64,000 nt of DNA. It comes from an uncultured Psychroserpens sp. (lineage in GTDB: Bacteria; Bacteroidota; Bacteroidia; Flavobacteriales; Flavobacteriaceae). The stretch covers positions 62,001-126,000 of the forward strand of contig NZ_CANNDQ010000003.1 of assembly GCF_947503375.1 (NCBI RefSeq). The letters are read 5' to 3'. Made by a program: the position numbers and the translations under genes. Shown here one piece after another: positions 28,558 to 38,562 of this stretch. The notes under the pieces are model-generated. The model did not search any database. It saw only the letters and a list, made by a program, of their open reading frames with translations, and was not told where the DNA came from. Each line of letters begins with the position of its first letter. Position 1 is the first letter of the stretch.

Positions 28558-30204
28558 CTATTGTAAGGTAGGTGAGAAGTTTGTTGGTAAATCATTAGCA
28601 ACAGGAGTATTCCCTGAGGCTATAAAATTTGATCCGAAGGCTTCATCAATAGCTACTAAAAATTCTCTTGCCATTAAACCATAACCTCTAGAGGTTAAAT
28701 GAATACCATCCAAACTAACTAATCCACCAAACACCAAGTCTGTTGTCATTGTAAAATCATCGTAAGGATAACCTGAAATAGACGCCTGTTCCAATACAGC
28801 TCTTAAATCGGCCACTGCTACATTAGGATTTGTATCAGCAATAGCAATAATTGTAGCGTTATATGCCTGTGTTGCAGTAGCGATAGCCATTTGCTCTTGA
28901 GGCGTTAATACCCATTTGTCTTCTAATGGAAGTGTAACTCCTTCAACAGAAAATTGTTCAGCAACTGGAGGTGGTAATAATGCACCTAAAGCGGTTGCCA
29001 CATCGTCATTTACAGTTCCAATAACTGAAGAACTTGGTAAAACAAACAAATCATTTGCATTTGCTTGTCTAGCTTGTCCATAAGTTGCTCCTAAAAGGCC
29101 TGCTACTATTGGTGCTTGTGAAGCAGGTAATCCAAATTGACCAATAAATGCAGCAAAAGCAGGATCTGGACCTAAAGCTCCAGCTATTACAGCAGATAAA
29201 TCGGCTAAGTCTTCATCTTTAACCACTACGGGGTTAGTTTCTGTAGTAGAAAATGTGATAACTCGTGAAGGGTCTACTACAGCAAATACTTGATTTAATG
29301 CACCATATAATTGATTCAATAATGGTATTTGAGCAACTAGATCTGGTCCAGTTTCTTCATCATTTGGATCTAATGGGTTGAATGGTACAGTTGTAAAGTG
29401 TGACAAACTAGTTATGTCTGGTACTGTAGTGACAACACCTTTAGCATCTTGTGATAGTGCAGTGACTAAAGCAGTAAATGATTGTGCAAATACATTTGGA
29501 TCTGTAATATCATTGTTCCCATATGTTAAAGGATCAAAATTACCAGTTTGATCTACGCCAGTACCTCCAGAGGTGGCATAAGACAATACATCGTTACCAC
29601 CTACTTCACTTAATGTGAAAAAAGTCGGGTTTTGTGCAAGTGCATCAGCTAATACTGTTGATGTTGTACCTGAGGCTATACGCGTATAAAAAGGATTGAA
29701 AGCAGCGTAACCTGGTGTTACTAAATGAAAACTCTTAGCACCTGGAATTCCAAAATTATTAAAGTTACTTCCAATGTTATTCCCAGCTTCAGTTGTAATA
29801 GGAGGCACAGGTGCGCCTTGACTTACTAAAAATGTATTTAAAGGAACTGGTCCAGCACCTCCAAAGACTAATCTGTATCCCGATGCAGGTGTTCCGCCAA
29901 CAAGAATTCCACCTGTATTGTCATCCATTAGAGGTTGAGTAAAACTTCCGCCACCACCCACAGCAAATTGTTCAGATAATAGTTGAGGAAAAGAACGTTC
30001 TTGGCTAGCTCTAAATAAACCTCCATCGGAAAATCCAGCTGTAAAAGAAGCGCCTATTGCAACGTAATTTGAAAAATCTGCACTACCTACTGTTAAGGCT
30101 GGTAATGGTTCTTCTTCAGCCGTACGACTAAAGTCATCATCGTCACTACAAGCTGTAAACGCGATTAGAACAGCAGATAGTAGTATATATTTTATATGTT
30201 TCAT
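28558..30204 (-). CDS. SGNH/GDSL-type hydrolase lipoprotein
   Basis: The 548-residue predicted lipoprotein has a lipobox Cys19 (FTAC), followed by SDDDD, which suits a surface or outer-membrane lipoprotein. SGNH blocks are visible: block I GASFTAG with Ser53, block III GGND (in SEVGGNDVLSY) and block V Asp499/His502 (DGIHLTSRG). The family includes lipases and esterases. Large insertions rich in Pro/Gly/Thr lie between the blocks, making it longer than usual. It follows a TonB receptor gene by 23 bases, so a secreted or surface esterase feeding a transporter is a reasonable inference; the substrate is unknown. Confidence 0.8.
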   Translation of the reverse strand: MKHIKYILLSAVLIAFTACSDDDDFSRTAEEEPLPALTVGSADFSNYVAIGASFTAGFSDGGLFRASQERSFPQLLSEQFAVGGGGSFTQPLMDDNTGGILVGGTPASGYRLVFGGAGPVPLNTFLVSQGAPVPPITTEAGNNIGSNFNNFGIPGAKSFHLVTPGYAAFNPFYTRIASGTTSTVLADALAQNPTFFTLSEVGGNDVLSYATSGGTGVDQTGNFDPLTYGNNDITDPNVFAQSFTALVTALSQDAKGVVTTVPDITSLSHFTTVPFNPLDPNDEETGPDLVAQIPLLNQLYGALNQVFAVVDPSRVITFSTTETNPVVVKDEDLADLSAVIAGALGPDPAFAAFIGQFGLPASQAPIVAGLLGATYGQARQANANDLFVLPSSSVIGTVNDDVATALGALLPPPVAEQFSVEGVTLPLEDKWVLTPQEQMAIATATQAYNATIIAIADTNPNVAVADLRAVLEQASISGYPYDDFTMTTDLVFGGLVSLDGIHLTSRGYGLMAREFLVAIDEAFGSNFIASGNTPVANDLPTNFSPTLQ

Positions 30205-30227
30205 CTTTTTGAATTTTTATTCTTCTT

Positions 30228-33092
30228 TTATAAGTTATTAATTACCCATGATGCATAGTAGATAGAGCCTACATTACCAGTACCTATTGCGGTTACATAC
30301 TCATCTTGTAATAAGTTAGAAGCACCAATCTTAAATGAAGATTTTAGACTAGGAACTCTATAATTTATTTGTGCATCTACAACATGAAATGCTGGGATTT
30401 CGCCATCACCGAAGCCTTGTTCCCATATATAGTTATCACTCCATCTCCAAGCCACATTAAATCCAAAATTCTTGAATAAATCGGTATTTCCAAAAGAGGC
30501 TTTTACTTTATGCTCTGGTGTATTAAAGTTTGTTTGAAAATCAGGATTCTCTTCTTGATCAAATTCTAATTTAGCATAGGTATAATTCATACCTAAATCA
30601 AAACCACCAAAGACTTTAGCTGATACACCTATAGAAGCTCCATAGGAGCTTACATCAGCTTCAGAATTAGTATAAGTTCTATACACTTGACGGTCATCAT
30701 TTTGCAACGCACCAAGAATAAGTTGTGTATCTTGATTTAAACCTGCTATAGATGCTGGGTTATTTGGATCATAACCTGTTAAATCGAAATTAGAAACATC
30801 TCCATAGTAAGGAGCTACTACTGTTTCGTTAGATAGGAAATCTTTGTATGAGTTATAATAAGCAGAAGCGTCAACTATAATTTTGTTAAGTTTTCCACGG
30901 TAACCTACTTCAAATGATGATACTTGTTCTGGTTTTGCAAAGTTAGAATTTGCGATTAGATCACGACCATTATCTGCTGGGTTATGAGTTGTAAGTGCAT
31001 CACCTACAGAGGCAAATAGCGAATTTGTGTATGCACCTTGACCAGAAAATGCTATTGAGCTTTGACCAAGAACACTAGCGCCAAAAGCACTTAGGTTATA
31101 GTTTCTAACAAAACGTTCAGGATTATCCTCAGCACCACCAACAAGATTAATTACACCAAGGTTTAAACCGATATAAAGTGATTGAGTGTCAGGGTTTCTA
31201 AAACCCGTTTGGAATGACGCTCTAATATTATGATTGTCGTTTATCGTAAATCCAGCTGATAGTCTTGGAGATACAAAACCATCAAAAAGTTCAGATTTGT
31301 CATAGCGAATAGACCCAGTTAATTTTAAATCAATGTCTTCTGAAAGTTCTAATGATTTTTGTAATTGTGTATAAACACCTACTTCAGAATAATCAATTGG
31401 ACCGTCAAAATCTGTAAAAATAGTTCCTGAAGAATTTAAGCTGTATTGTCTATACGAGCCACCAACTTGTATTTCCACTTCATCCCATAAGTGTGAGAAA
31501 TTATAGTTAGCATCTGCATGGTAAATTTTTGAATTATCTTGAAATTTAGAACCTTGATTCAAATCTGGGTTACTAATTGTGGCATTGAATGCATTTCTAA
31601 ATTCTTCGGTACCAGGTTCAAAACGACCTGATTCAGCTTGTGCACGAGCAGCAGCATGAGCTTGTTCGTTATTGGCGCCTGCAAGGGTAGCTTGTACATA
31701 AGTTCCTGTGTACTCACCAAACCAAGTTATATCGTCTTTCCAAGCTCTATTGATATTTATACCAGTAAAGAACATATCGTAACTATCACCTGCTTTATCT
31801 TCAGTTACATAACCTCTTAAGAAGAAATTATCATTTTTTATTTCTATTTTATGTTGTTGTAAGAAGAAGTTTCTAATAGAGTACCTGTTACCACCTTGGT
31901 ATATGGTTGATCCTGAACCTATCTTACCAACATATTGAATTTCGAAGTCGTTAGCCCAAGGACGGAAATAAAGTCCCCAATCTGCTTTGATACTTTCTGC
32001 CTCATAATCTGTTAGATCACGTTCATCATAACCTGTTCTACTCACATCGACAGAAGGGACTAATGCATTGGCGCCAGATGGTAATACTCCAGCTTGTTCT
32101 AATAAAACTGCGACACCTTTTATATTTTGGCTTACCTCATCGCCATAGACATTAACACCATTATAATTTAAGTCATTAGCTCTTGTACGACCATTGACTA
32201 CAAAATTATTCTCATCTTTACCTTGTATATTTGTTGCAAACCAGTCTGTTCCTGTTAAGTATCCAAAGTTTACCTTAGCAGCAAATTTATCGCTAAATTT
32301 ATAAGCAGCACGTACGCCTACATCAGTATATGGATTATCGCCAGCAGCTTCTTGAGAGGTAATTCCTCTTTTAATATAACCACTAACACCTGGGTGATCA
32401 AAAGGATTTTTACTTCGCATAAATAAGATACCATTAAAGGCATTTGCACCATATAACGCTGAAGCAGCTCCAGGAAGTAATTCTACACTAAGAATATCTG
32501 TTTCTGTCATTCCTAATAAGTTTCCTAATGGGAAGTTAAGTACAGGAGCAGAGTTGTCCATCCCGTCTACCAACTGCATAAAACGTGTATTGGCAAAAGT
32601 TGCGAAACCTCTAGTATTGATAGATTTAAAAGTTAAACTATTGGTGTTAATATCTACGCCTTTAAGATTTTCTAATCCATCGTAGAAATCTGCTGATGCT
32701 GTATTTTTAATCTCTTTCAAACCAAAACGCTCAACTGTAACAGGAGACTCAAAAATACGTTCTGGTGTTCTAGATGCTGAAATAACAACTTCATCCAACT
32801 CTGTACCTTCGGTTAAAGTGACATCAACAGTTTGAGGATTAGTAGTTACTTCTACAGTAACAGTATCAAACCCAACGCTACTAAATTGAATTGTGAATGG
32901 AGGAGCTTGATCAATAGTTAATGTGTAGTTGCCATCAAAATCTGAGATGGTCCCTGAGGTTGTACCTACTACAATAATGTTAGCGCCAGGCAATGGCTGC
33001 CCATTATTATCGGTAACTTTACCTTTTACTGTAGTTTGTGCAAAAGTAAAGGCACAACAAAACAGCATAATAATTTTTAGAATTGTCTTCAT
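30228..33092 (-). CDS. TonB-dependent receptor with carboxypeptidase-like domain
   Basis: The 954-residue receptor has a signal peptide (ending TFAQ), a carboxypeptidase-D regulatory-like domain (about 20-95, VKGKVTDNNGQPLPGANI), a plug (about 110-225) and a large barrel to the C-terminus. It does not show the SusC-specific layout, and no SusD gene is present; the partner is an SGNH-hydrolase lipoprotein encoded 23 bases downstream. It probably imports a product of that hydrolase across the outer membrane using TonB energy; the substrate is not identifiable. Stacked palindromes lie upstream. Confidence 0.88.
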   Translation of the reverse strand: MKTILKIIMLFCCAFTFAQTTVKGKVTDNNGQPLPGANIIVVGTTSGTISDFDGNYTLTIDQAPPFTIQFSSVGFDTVTVEVTTNPQTVDVTLTEGTELDEVVISASRTPERIFESPVTVERFGLKEIKNTASADFYDGLENLKGVDINTNSLTFKSINTRGFATFANTRFMQLVDGMDNSAPVLNFPLGNLLGMTETDILSVELLPGAASALYGANAFNGILFMRSKNPFDHPGVSGYIKRGITSQEAAGDNPYTDVGVRAAYKFSDKFAAKVNFGYLTGTDWFATNIQGKDENNFVVNGRTRANDLNYNGVNVYGDEVSQNIKGVAVLLEQAGVLPSGANALVPSVDVSRTGYDERDLTDYEAESIKADWGLYFRPWANDFEIQYVGKIGSGSTIYQGGNRYSIRNFFLQQHKIEIKNDNFFLRGYVTEDKAGDSYDMFFTGININRAWKDDITWFGEYTGTYVQATLAGANNEQAHAAARAQAESGRFEPGTEEFRNAFNATISNPDLNQGSKFQDNSKIYHADANYNFSHLWDEVEIQVGGSYRQYSLNSSGTIFTDFDGPIDYSEVGVYTQLQKSLELSEDIDLKLTGSIRYDKSELFDGFVSPRLSAGFTINDNHNIRASFQTGFRNPDTQSLYIGLNLGVINLVGGAEDNPERFVRNYNLSAFGASVLGQSSIAFSGQGAYTNSLFASVGDALTTHNPADNGRDLIANSNFAKPEQVSSFEVGYRGKLNKIIVDASAYYNSYKDFLSNETVVAPYYGDVSNFDLTGYDPNNPASIAGLNQDTQLILGALQNDDRQVYRTYTNSEADVSSYGASIGVSAKVFGGFDLGMNYTYAKLEFDQEENPDFQTNFNTPEHKVKASFGNTDLFKNFGFNVAWRWSDNYIWEQGFGDGEIPAFHVVDAQINYRVPSLKSSFKIGASNLLQDEYVTAIGTGNVGSIYYASWVINNL

Positions 33093-33206
33093 CTTAGGGG
33101 AATTAGTTAAATTTAGTACAGCAATATAAATAATTATATGATAACCTAATGAAAATTTTCAAAAAAAGTATGCGTGCATAATAGTTTTTAACAAAAAAGA
33201 CTGGAG

Positions 33207-33229
33207 TATTTTATGATATTCATAAAATA
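33207..33229. repeat. 23-bp near-perfect palindrome upstream of a TonB receptor gene
   Basis: TATTTTATGA and TCATAAAATA form perfect 10-bp arms around a 3-base centre. It lies about 115 bases upstream of the TonB receptor start and about 40 bases after the glmS stop, so it could be an operator or a weak terminator for glmS. Two smaller dyads lie nearby (33151-33160 and 33169-33180). Confidence 0.5.
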
Positions 33230-33269
33230 AGTGCGAAAAATGAATTGAATCCTTTTATGAAAGTGAAAA

Positions 33270-35117
33270 CTATTCTACAGTTACTGCTTTGGCAAGATTA
33301 CGAGGTTGGTCAACGTTTTTACCTAACATTAATGCAATATGGTACGACAAAAGTTGAAGTGGAATGGTTGTTAATAAAGGTGTTAATGATTCTATAGTTT
33401 CAGGAACTTCAATAACATGGTCTGCTAATTCTTTGACAGTCTTGTCGCCTTCAGTAACAATACCAATAATTTTACCTTTACGTGATTTAATTTCCTGAAT
33501 ATTACTAACTACCTTGTCATAATGCCCTTTTTTAGTTGCAATGACAACGATTGGCATATTCTCATCAATTAAGGCAATCGGGCCGTGTTTCATTTCTGCT
33601 GCAGGATATCCTTCGGCATGGATGTATGATATTTCTTTAAGTTTTAAAGCACCCTCTAAAGCAACAGGGAAATTATAACCTCGTCCTAAATATAGAAAGT
33701 TACTAACATCTTTATATATTTCTGCAATTGATCTTACATATTCATCAGACTCTAAGGCTTTTTTTACTTTTTCAGGAATCAGCTCTAATTCAATCATGTG
33801 GTGTCTAAACTCTGAGCTTGAAATGGTTCCTTTAGCTCTAGCCAAGCGTAAGGCAATTAAAGTTAAAACAGTGATTTGCGTCGTGAAGGCTTTTGTTGAG
33901 GCAACACCAATTTCTGGGCCTGCATGTGTGTAGGCACCAGCATGCGTTTCTCTGGCTATAGAGGAGCCAACAACGTTACAAACACCAAACACAAAAGCAC
34001 CTTTAGATTTGGCTAATTTTATAGCAGCTAACGTATCAGCCGTTTCACCAGACTGTGAAATAGCTATAACAACGTCTTTATCTGTAATTACAGGGTTTCT
34101 GTATCTGAATTCAGAGGCATATTCTACTTCTACTGGTATTCTTGCAAGGTCTTCAAAAATATACTCAGAAACTAAGCCAGCATGCCAAGAAGTACCACAA
34201 GCAACAATCACAATTCTGTTGGCATTAAGGAAAGTTTTCATATTGTCTTCAATGCCTGCCATTTTGATAATAGCCTCTTTAGGCAGCATACGACCTCTGA
34301 AAGTGTCAAGTATAGCACTAGGTTGCTCATAAATTTCTTTGAGCATAAAGTGATCATAACCTCCCTTTTCAATTTGTTCTAGGTTAAGTTGAAGTTCTTG
34401 TACGTAAGGATCTACTAAAGAGTCATCTTTTATTTTTCGAATTTTAACACCTTTATCTCTTCTAACTATAGCCATTTCTTCATCTTCCAGATAAATGGCA
34501 TTTTTAGTGTATTCTATAAAAGGAGAAGCGTCACTTGCTATAAAGAACTCGTCTTCACCTATTCCAATAGCTAAAGGGCTTCCTAATCTTGCAACGACAA
34601 TCTCATTAGGTTTGTTCTTATCAAATACAGCTATGGCGTATGCCCCTACAACTTGATTTAATGCTATTTGAACTGCTTTTCCAAGCTTTATGTTCTCATT
34701 TTTCTTAACATCCTCAATAAGGTTGACAAGAACCTCTGTATCTGTATCAGATTTAAATGTATATCCTCTTTTTATAAGCTCTTTTTTTAAGGACTCATAA
34801 TTTTCAATGATACCATTATGTATAATAACAAGATTTCCTGAGTTTGAATAATGTGGGTGAGAATTGATATCATTTGGTACACCATGTGTAGCCCATCGCG
34901 TATGCCCAATACCTAAATTCCCATTGGTTGAAATCTCTTTTTCAAGACGGGTTTGTAGATCGTCTACTTTTCCTTTGGTCTTAGATAGTTTGATATCACT
35001 ACCGTCAAATAAAGCTATACCAGCACTGTCATAGCCTCTATATTCTAGGCGCTTAAGGCCTTTTAAAATAATTGGATAAGCTTCGCGATGACCAATGTAT
35101 CCTACAATTCCGCACAT
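33270..35117 (-). CDS. glmS: Glutamine-fructose-6-phosphate aminotransferase (isomerizing)
   Basis: This 615-residue enzyme makes glucosamine-6-phosphate from fructose-6-phosphate and glutamine, the first step to UDP-GlcNAc for peptidoglycan and LPS. The N-terminal glutaminase domain starts with nucleophile Cys2 (MCGIVGYIG). Two SIS isomerase domains follow, with SQSGETADTL near residue 360. The C-terminus ends PRNLAKAVTVE, typical of the family. It is the last gene of a likely GT5-DUF4270-glmS operon, with six bases between it and the DUF4270 gene. Confidence 0.97.
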   Translation of the reverse strand: MCGIVGYIGHREAYPIILKGLKRLEYRGYDSAGIALFDGSDIKLSKTKGKVDDLQTRLEKEISTNGNLGIGHTRWATHGVPNDINSHPHYSNSGNLVIIHNGIIENYESLKKELIKRGYTFKSDTDTEVLVNLIEDVKKNENIKLGKAVQIALNQVVGAYAIAVFDKNKPNEIVVARLGSPLAIGIGEDEFFIASDASPFIEYTKNAIYLEDEEMAIVRRDKGVKIRKIKDDSLVDPYVQELQLNLEQIEKGGYDHFMLKEIYEQPSAILDTFRGRMLPKEAIIKMAGIEDNMKTFLNANRIVIVACGTSWHAGLVSEYIFEDLARIPVEVEYASEFRYRNPVITDKDVVIAISQSGETADTLAAIKLAKSKGAFVFGVCNVVGSSIARETHAGAYTHAGPEIGVASTKAFTTQITVLTLIALRLARAKGTISSSEFRHHMIELELIPEKVKKALESDEYVRSIAEIYKDVSNFLYLGRGYNFPVALEGALKLKEISYIHAEGYPAAEMKHGPIALIDENMPIVVIATKKGHYDKVVSNIQEIKSRKGKIIGIVTEGDKTVKELADHVIEVPETIESLTPLLTTIPLQLLSYHIALMLGKNVDQPRNLAKAVTVE

Positions 35118-35123
35118 ATGAGT

Positions 35124-36761
35124 TTAATTATCTGGTTCTGTAAAAAAGATTTCTAAATATAATTTTTTTTCTTCGTCTAAGACATTATTTCCGTAAAGAA
35201 CTGTTCCTCTTGGTGTGATTATTGAACTAACTGGAACTTTTTCATCATCATCACTAGAAAATACATCATACTGCAATGTATTGTCTTCAAGGTTTACATT
35301 TCCTGTTACTGCTAGCCCTAACTCAACATTAGTAGAGTCTCTAATAAGTAAATTACTCACATGTTCAGTAAGTCTGATTTTGTATCTCACACCATTGTTG
35401 TTGTCATCTCTTTGCAATCTTCCTAAATGACCTATTCTTGAGTTAACAGGAGTGTTATTATTTGCTAAATCAACAAAGAAATCAACAATAGGTCTATCGT
35501 TTTTCATATCGTAAATGATAATACGTTCAGGTTCTTCTCCATTGACCATTGTTTGGTCTACAAAAAACACTAGATTAGCTTCATTGATGAGTTTTTTGCT
35601 TTTTACAAAATTGCCTTCATCATCTGTTTCTACAAATTCTTTCTTGAAGAGTTCAAACGAATTGTCTGTAGTTTGATCATTGTCAACATCATCTCCTTCA
35701 AATAATTTAATAACAGCCATTGAGCCTTCACCTCCTTTTAAAAATAATTTTTCATCGCCTAAGTTTTCATCTCCATTAGTATATATGAAATCATTGTCAA
35801 GGAAGTTAACTCTGTTGCCAGCAAAATTTATAACATAAGATGATTCTAATCGATCATCACCTTCATTAACTGGATCTGAAGTGTAAAATAATGTGATGTT
35901 AGCATTTGTGTTTAGAATATTGAATATGGTCAAATTACCATCATCAGTCATACTTTCTGCTTTGAAATAAATCCCTCTGAAGTAATCGTTAAAATTATTT
36001 TGATTACTTAATTCGGGCTCCCCTTCTTTATCTAAAATCTTTGAAGTCCAATAGGCTAATTCATCAGTTTCGTCAGGATCATCACCAAGTACGATTCTCA
36101 ATCCTGGAGTTTGACTTCCAGTAAATTGATCATCAGCATTTTTTAATCTGATTTGTCTTGCATCTGGAAAAAACGTCTCATCTTCATATAGTAAAGTGCC
36201 TTCTAGTAATGCATCACTAATGCTTGATGGACCATTTGATTGATTTGAATAATAGACTTGAGGATCATCAATTTCAGAATTTGGATCAAAGTCTCTTAAA
36301 AAGTAATTACTCTCGAATAAGGATAATTTTATATCAGTAGCTCCAAAAACAGAGTCTAATTCAAATATGGTCACACCATTACCTTGAACTTCAGTAGCTC
36401 TACTAAAATAAGGAACTGTAATCACAACTGAGTCTAGCACAACGCCTGATCCGCTTCCAAAAATAGGATCAAACGTCAATGGACGTAATTGAGTCACTAG
36501 ATTGGCTGTTGTTTTACCATAAACAGGATCATTGTAGATGCCTAATAAATTTACAGGAAGACCATTTGTTTGTACTGGAGGCAATGCTTTACTGTAAGCA
36601 ATTACATCATAATCTCTAGACAAGGCATCAAAATGTGTTGCGTTATCACTGTTTACAATATCAGATTCAATAGTTGCAAAATCTTTATCACAAGCTATAA
36701 AAAGACTTACAATTAATGCTAATATAGCTACTTTGTTTAGGGCAATATTATATTTTTTCAT
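35124..36761 (-). CDS. DUF4270 lipoprotein
   Basis: This 545-residue predicted lipoprotein (lipobox Cys24 in LFIACDKD) matches the Bacteroidota family DUF4270: an N-terminal segment with LPPVQTNGLPVNLLGIYNDPVYGKT followed by long beta-rich stretches. It is likely on the outer membrane or surface. The gene sits between the GT5-like gene (16 bases) and glmS (six bases). The family has no established function; its place beside an amino-sugar gene suggests an envelope role, which is an inference from context. Confidence 0.85.
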   Translation of the reverse strand: MKKYNIALNKVAILALIVSLFIACDKDFATIESDIVNSDNATHFDALSRDYDVIAYSKALPPVQTNGLPVNLLGIYNDPVYGKTTANLVTQLRPLTFDPIFGSGSGVVLDSVVITVPYFSRATEVQGNGVTIFELDSVFGATDIKLSLFESNYFLRDFDPNSEIDDPQVYYSNQSNGPSSISDALLEGTLLYEDETFFPDARQIRLKNADDQFTGSQTPGLRIVLGDDPDETDELAYWTSKILDKEGEPELSNQNNFNDYFRGIYFKAESMTDDGNLTIFNILNTNANITLFYTSDPVNEGDDRLESSYVINFAGNRVNFLDNDFIYTNGDENLGDEKLFLKGGEGSMAVIKLFEGDDVDNDQTTDNSFELFKKEFVETDDEGNFVKSKKLINEANLVFFVDQTMVNGEEPERIIIYDMKNDRPIVDFFVDLANNNTPVNSRIGHLGRLQRDDNNNGVRYKIRLTEHVSNLLIRDSTNVELGLAVTGNVNLEDNTLQYDVFSSDDDEKVPVSSIITPRGTVLYGNNVLDEEKKLYLEIFFTEPDN

Positions 36762-36777
36762 TTAATAGATATATCTA

Positions 36778-37587
36778 CTAGTTAAGTACTTTAGTGTTGT
36801 AAAACTCAGTGTAAGGATCGGCAAATTCTTCTATTGGGAAATAATCCAACACCGGTTTTTCACATGAATCTAAATGATCTTCAAGCTCTTTAGGTAATTC
36901 ACTAGAGCCTTTGATTAGAGCATCAGAATGGTTAATAGCAACTTTCATTAAGTTGTTATAATTAGGTGTTTCTAAAAGTTTGATACTTTCCTCGTCAACA
37001 TTATCAAATTTTACTTTATTGATCATGTTTTTATCTAACGTGCCTTCGAAGCTTTGATTGTATACAGAAGTAACTATTTTACTTTCAGTAAATAAAGGTT
37101 CGTTCTTATAGAACTCTTTAAGGTATAAAGGTAATAATGCTGCAAGCCATCCATTTATATGTATAATATCTGGAGACCAGTTTAATTTTTTTACTGTTTC
37201 TATGACACCTTTAGCAAAAAATATAGCGCGTTCGTCATTATCACTAAAGAGTTTTCCATCTTCATCTGTAAGCGTAGCTTTTCTCTTAAAATACTCTTCA
37301 TTATCAATGAAATATACTTGAATTCTTTCCTTTGGGATCGATGCCACTTTTATAATCAAAGGCATATCTAGATCGTTGATAACCAAATTAATACCTGAAA
37401 GTCTAATTACTTCATGCAGTTGATGTCTTCGCTCATTTATATTCCCATAACGAGGCATAAATATTCGTATCTGTCCTCCTTGTTTGTTTACCATTTTAGG
37501 AGCTTCAAATGACATTGAAGAAATTTCTGTTTCAGGCAAATATGGCACAACTTCAGATGACACATACAATATCCTCTTATCTTTCAT
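36778..37587 (-). CDS. Glycogen/starch synthase N-terminal-like (GT5) half-protein
   Basis: The 269-residue protein aligns with only the N-terminal Rossmann domain of GT5 glycogen/starch synthases (RILYVSSEVVPYLP at the start, IFMPRYGNI, and IIHINGWLAALLPLYLKE near 142). Two features argue against normal activity: the entire C-terminal GT-B domain is missing, and the KxGGL loop that binds ADP-glucose is replaced (PETEISSMSFEAPK, residues 17-30). It could be a binding or scaffold protein, or act with an unlinked partner. It heads the operon with DUF4270 and glmS, divergent from panC. Confidence 0.75.
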   Translation of the reverse strand: MKDKRILYVSSEVVPYLPETEISSMSFEAPKMVNKQGGQIRIFMPRYGNINERRHQLHEVIRLSGINLVINDLDMPLIIKVASIPKERIQVYFIDNEEYFKRKATLTDEDGKLFSDNDERAIFFAKGVIETVKKLNWSPDIIHINGWLAALLPLYLKEFYKNEPLFTESKIVTSVYNQSFEGTLDKNMINKVKFDNVDEESIKLLETPNYNNLMKVAINHSDALIKGSSELPKELEDHLDSCEKPVLDYFPIEEFADPYTEFYNTKVLN

Positions 37588-37625
37588 AAATCTGTTCGTT
37601 TTTGAAATTAAAAATAAAAAACATG

Positions 37626-37633
37626 CAAAATTA
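37626..37633 (-). promoter_or_regulatory. Candidate -7 promoter element for the GT5-DUF4270-glmS operon
   Basis: The minus strand reads TAATTTTG, 39 bases upstream of the GT5-like start. Confidence 0.35.
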
Positions 37634-37664
37634 CAAAAATTTATGCAGATTGCTAGTAAAATAT

Positions 37665-37672
37665 TAAGTTTG
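37665..37672 (+). promoter_or_regulatory. Candidate -7 promoter element for panC
   Basis: TAAGTTTG lies 25 bases before the panC ATG and is divergent from the element at 37626-37633. Confidence 0.35.
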
Positions 37673-37697
37673 CACGCTGTTAAACTTTTGTTATGGT

Positions 37698-38549
37698 ATG
37701 AATATTTTTAAAAACAAAACCGACTTAATTGCTCATATGGATTCATTGAAATCTGAGAAGAAAACAATTGGCTTTGTACCAACAATGGGCGCATTGCATC
37801 AAGGACATGTTTCGCTGGTTGCTAAAGGTTTACAAGACAATGACTTTGTTGTGGTTAGTATTTTTGTAAACCCTACACAGTTTGACAATCAAGATGATCT
37901 TGAAAAATATCCTAGAACTTTAGATACTGATGCCGCTTTATTGGAAGAAATCTCTAAAGATAGAATTGTTATTTACGCACCAACTGTAGATGATATTTAC
38001 GGGTCTAATATTGCTTCTACTCATTTTACATATGATGGTTTAGAACATGAAATGGAAGGTAGGTTTAGGGTTGGACATTTTGACGGTGTAGGTACTATAG
38101 TAAAACGTTTGTTTGAAATTATTAGACCTGATAAAGCATACTTTGGAGAAAAGGATTTTCAGCAATTAATGATCGTTAAGAAATTGATAGAAAAACATCG
38201 TATACCAGTAGACATAATTGGCTGTGCAATTCATAGAGAAAAAGATGGCTTGGCCATGAGTTCTAGAAATGTGAGATTAAAACCTAAATACAGATTAGCA
38301 GCTCCTTTCGTTTATAAAACTTTGAATACTGCCAAGGAAAAGTTTGGCACAAAAAGTGCTAAGAAAGTTACAGAATGGGTTGAAACCCAATTTGCTAAGC
38401 ATGATTTATTAACCTTAGAATATTTTATCATAGCAGATGTTAAAACCCTTAAAGCTGTAAAAAGAAAATCTAATAAAAATAAATACAGAGCTTTTATAGC
38501 TGTATACGCAGATGATATTAGACTTATAGATAATATCGCTCTAAATTAA
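37698..38549 (+). CDS. panC: Pantothenate synthetase
   Basis: The 283-residue enzyme joins pantoate and beta-alanine using ATP, the last step of vitamin B5 synthesis. Nucleotidyltransferase-fold landmarks are intact: [15 protein letters not shown] (residues 27-41), the FGEKDFQQL (149-157) and MSSRNVRL motifs. An upstream ATG at 37693 is out of frame (ATGGTATGA), so the start at 37698 is preferred. It forms an operon with panD, 13 bases downstream, which supplies its beta-alanine. Confidence 0.96.
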   Translation: MNIFKNKTDLIAHMDSLKSEKKTIGFVPTMGALHQGHVSLVAKGLQDNDFVVVSIFVNPTQFDNQDDLEKYPRTLDTDAALLEEISKDRIVIYAPTVDDIYGSNIASTHFTYDGLEHEMEGRFRVGHFDGVGTIVKRLFEIIRPDKAYFGEKDFQQLMIVKKLIEKHRIPVDIIGCAIHREKDGLAMSSRNVRLKPKYRLAAPFVYKTLNTAKEKFGTKSAKKVTEWVETQFAKHDLLTLEYFIIADVKTLKAVKRKSNKNKYRAFIAVYADDIRLIDNIALN

Positions 38550-38562
38550 TTATCTTTGCCTC

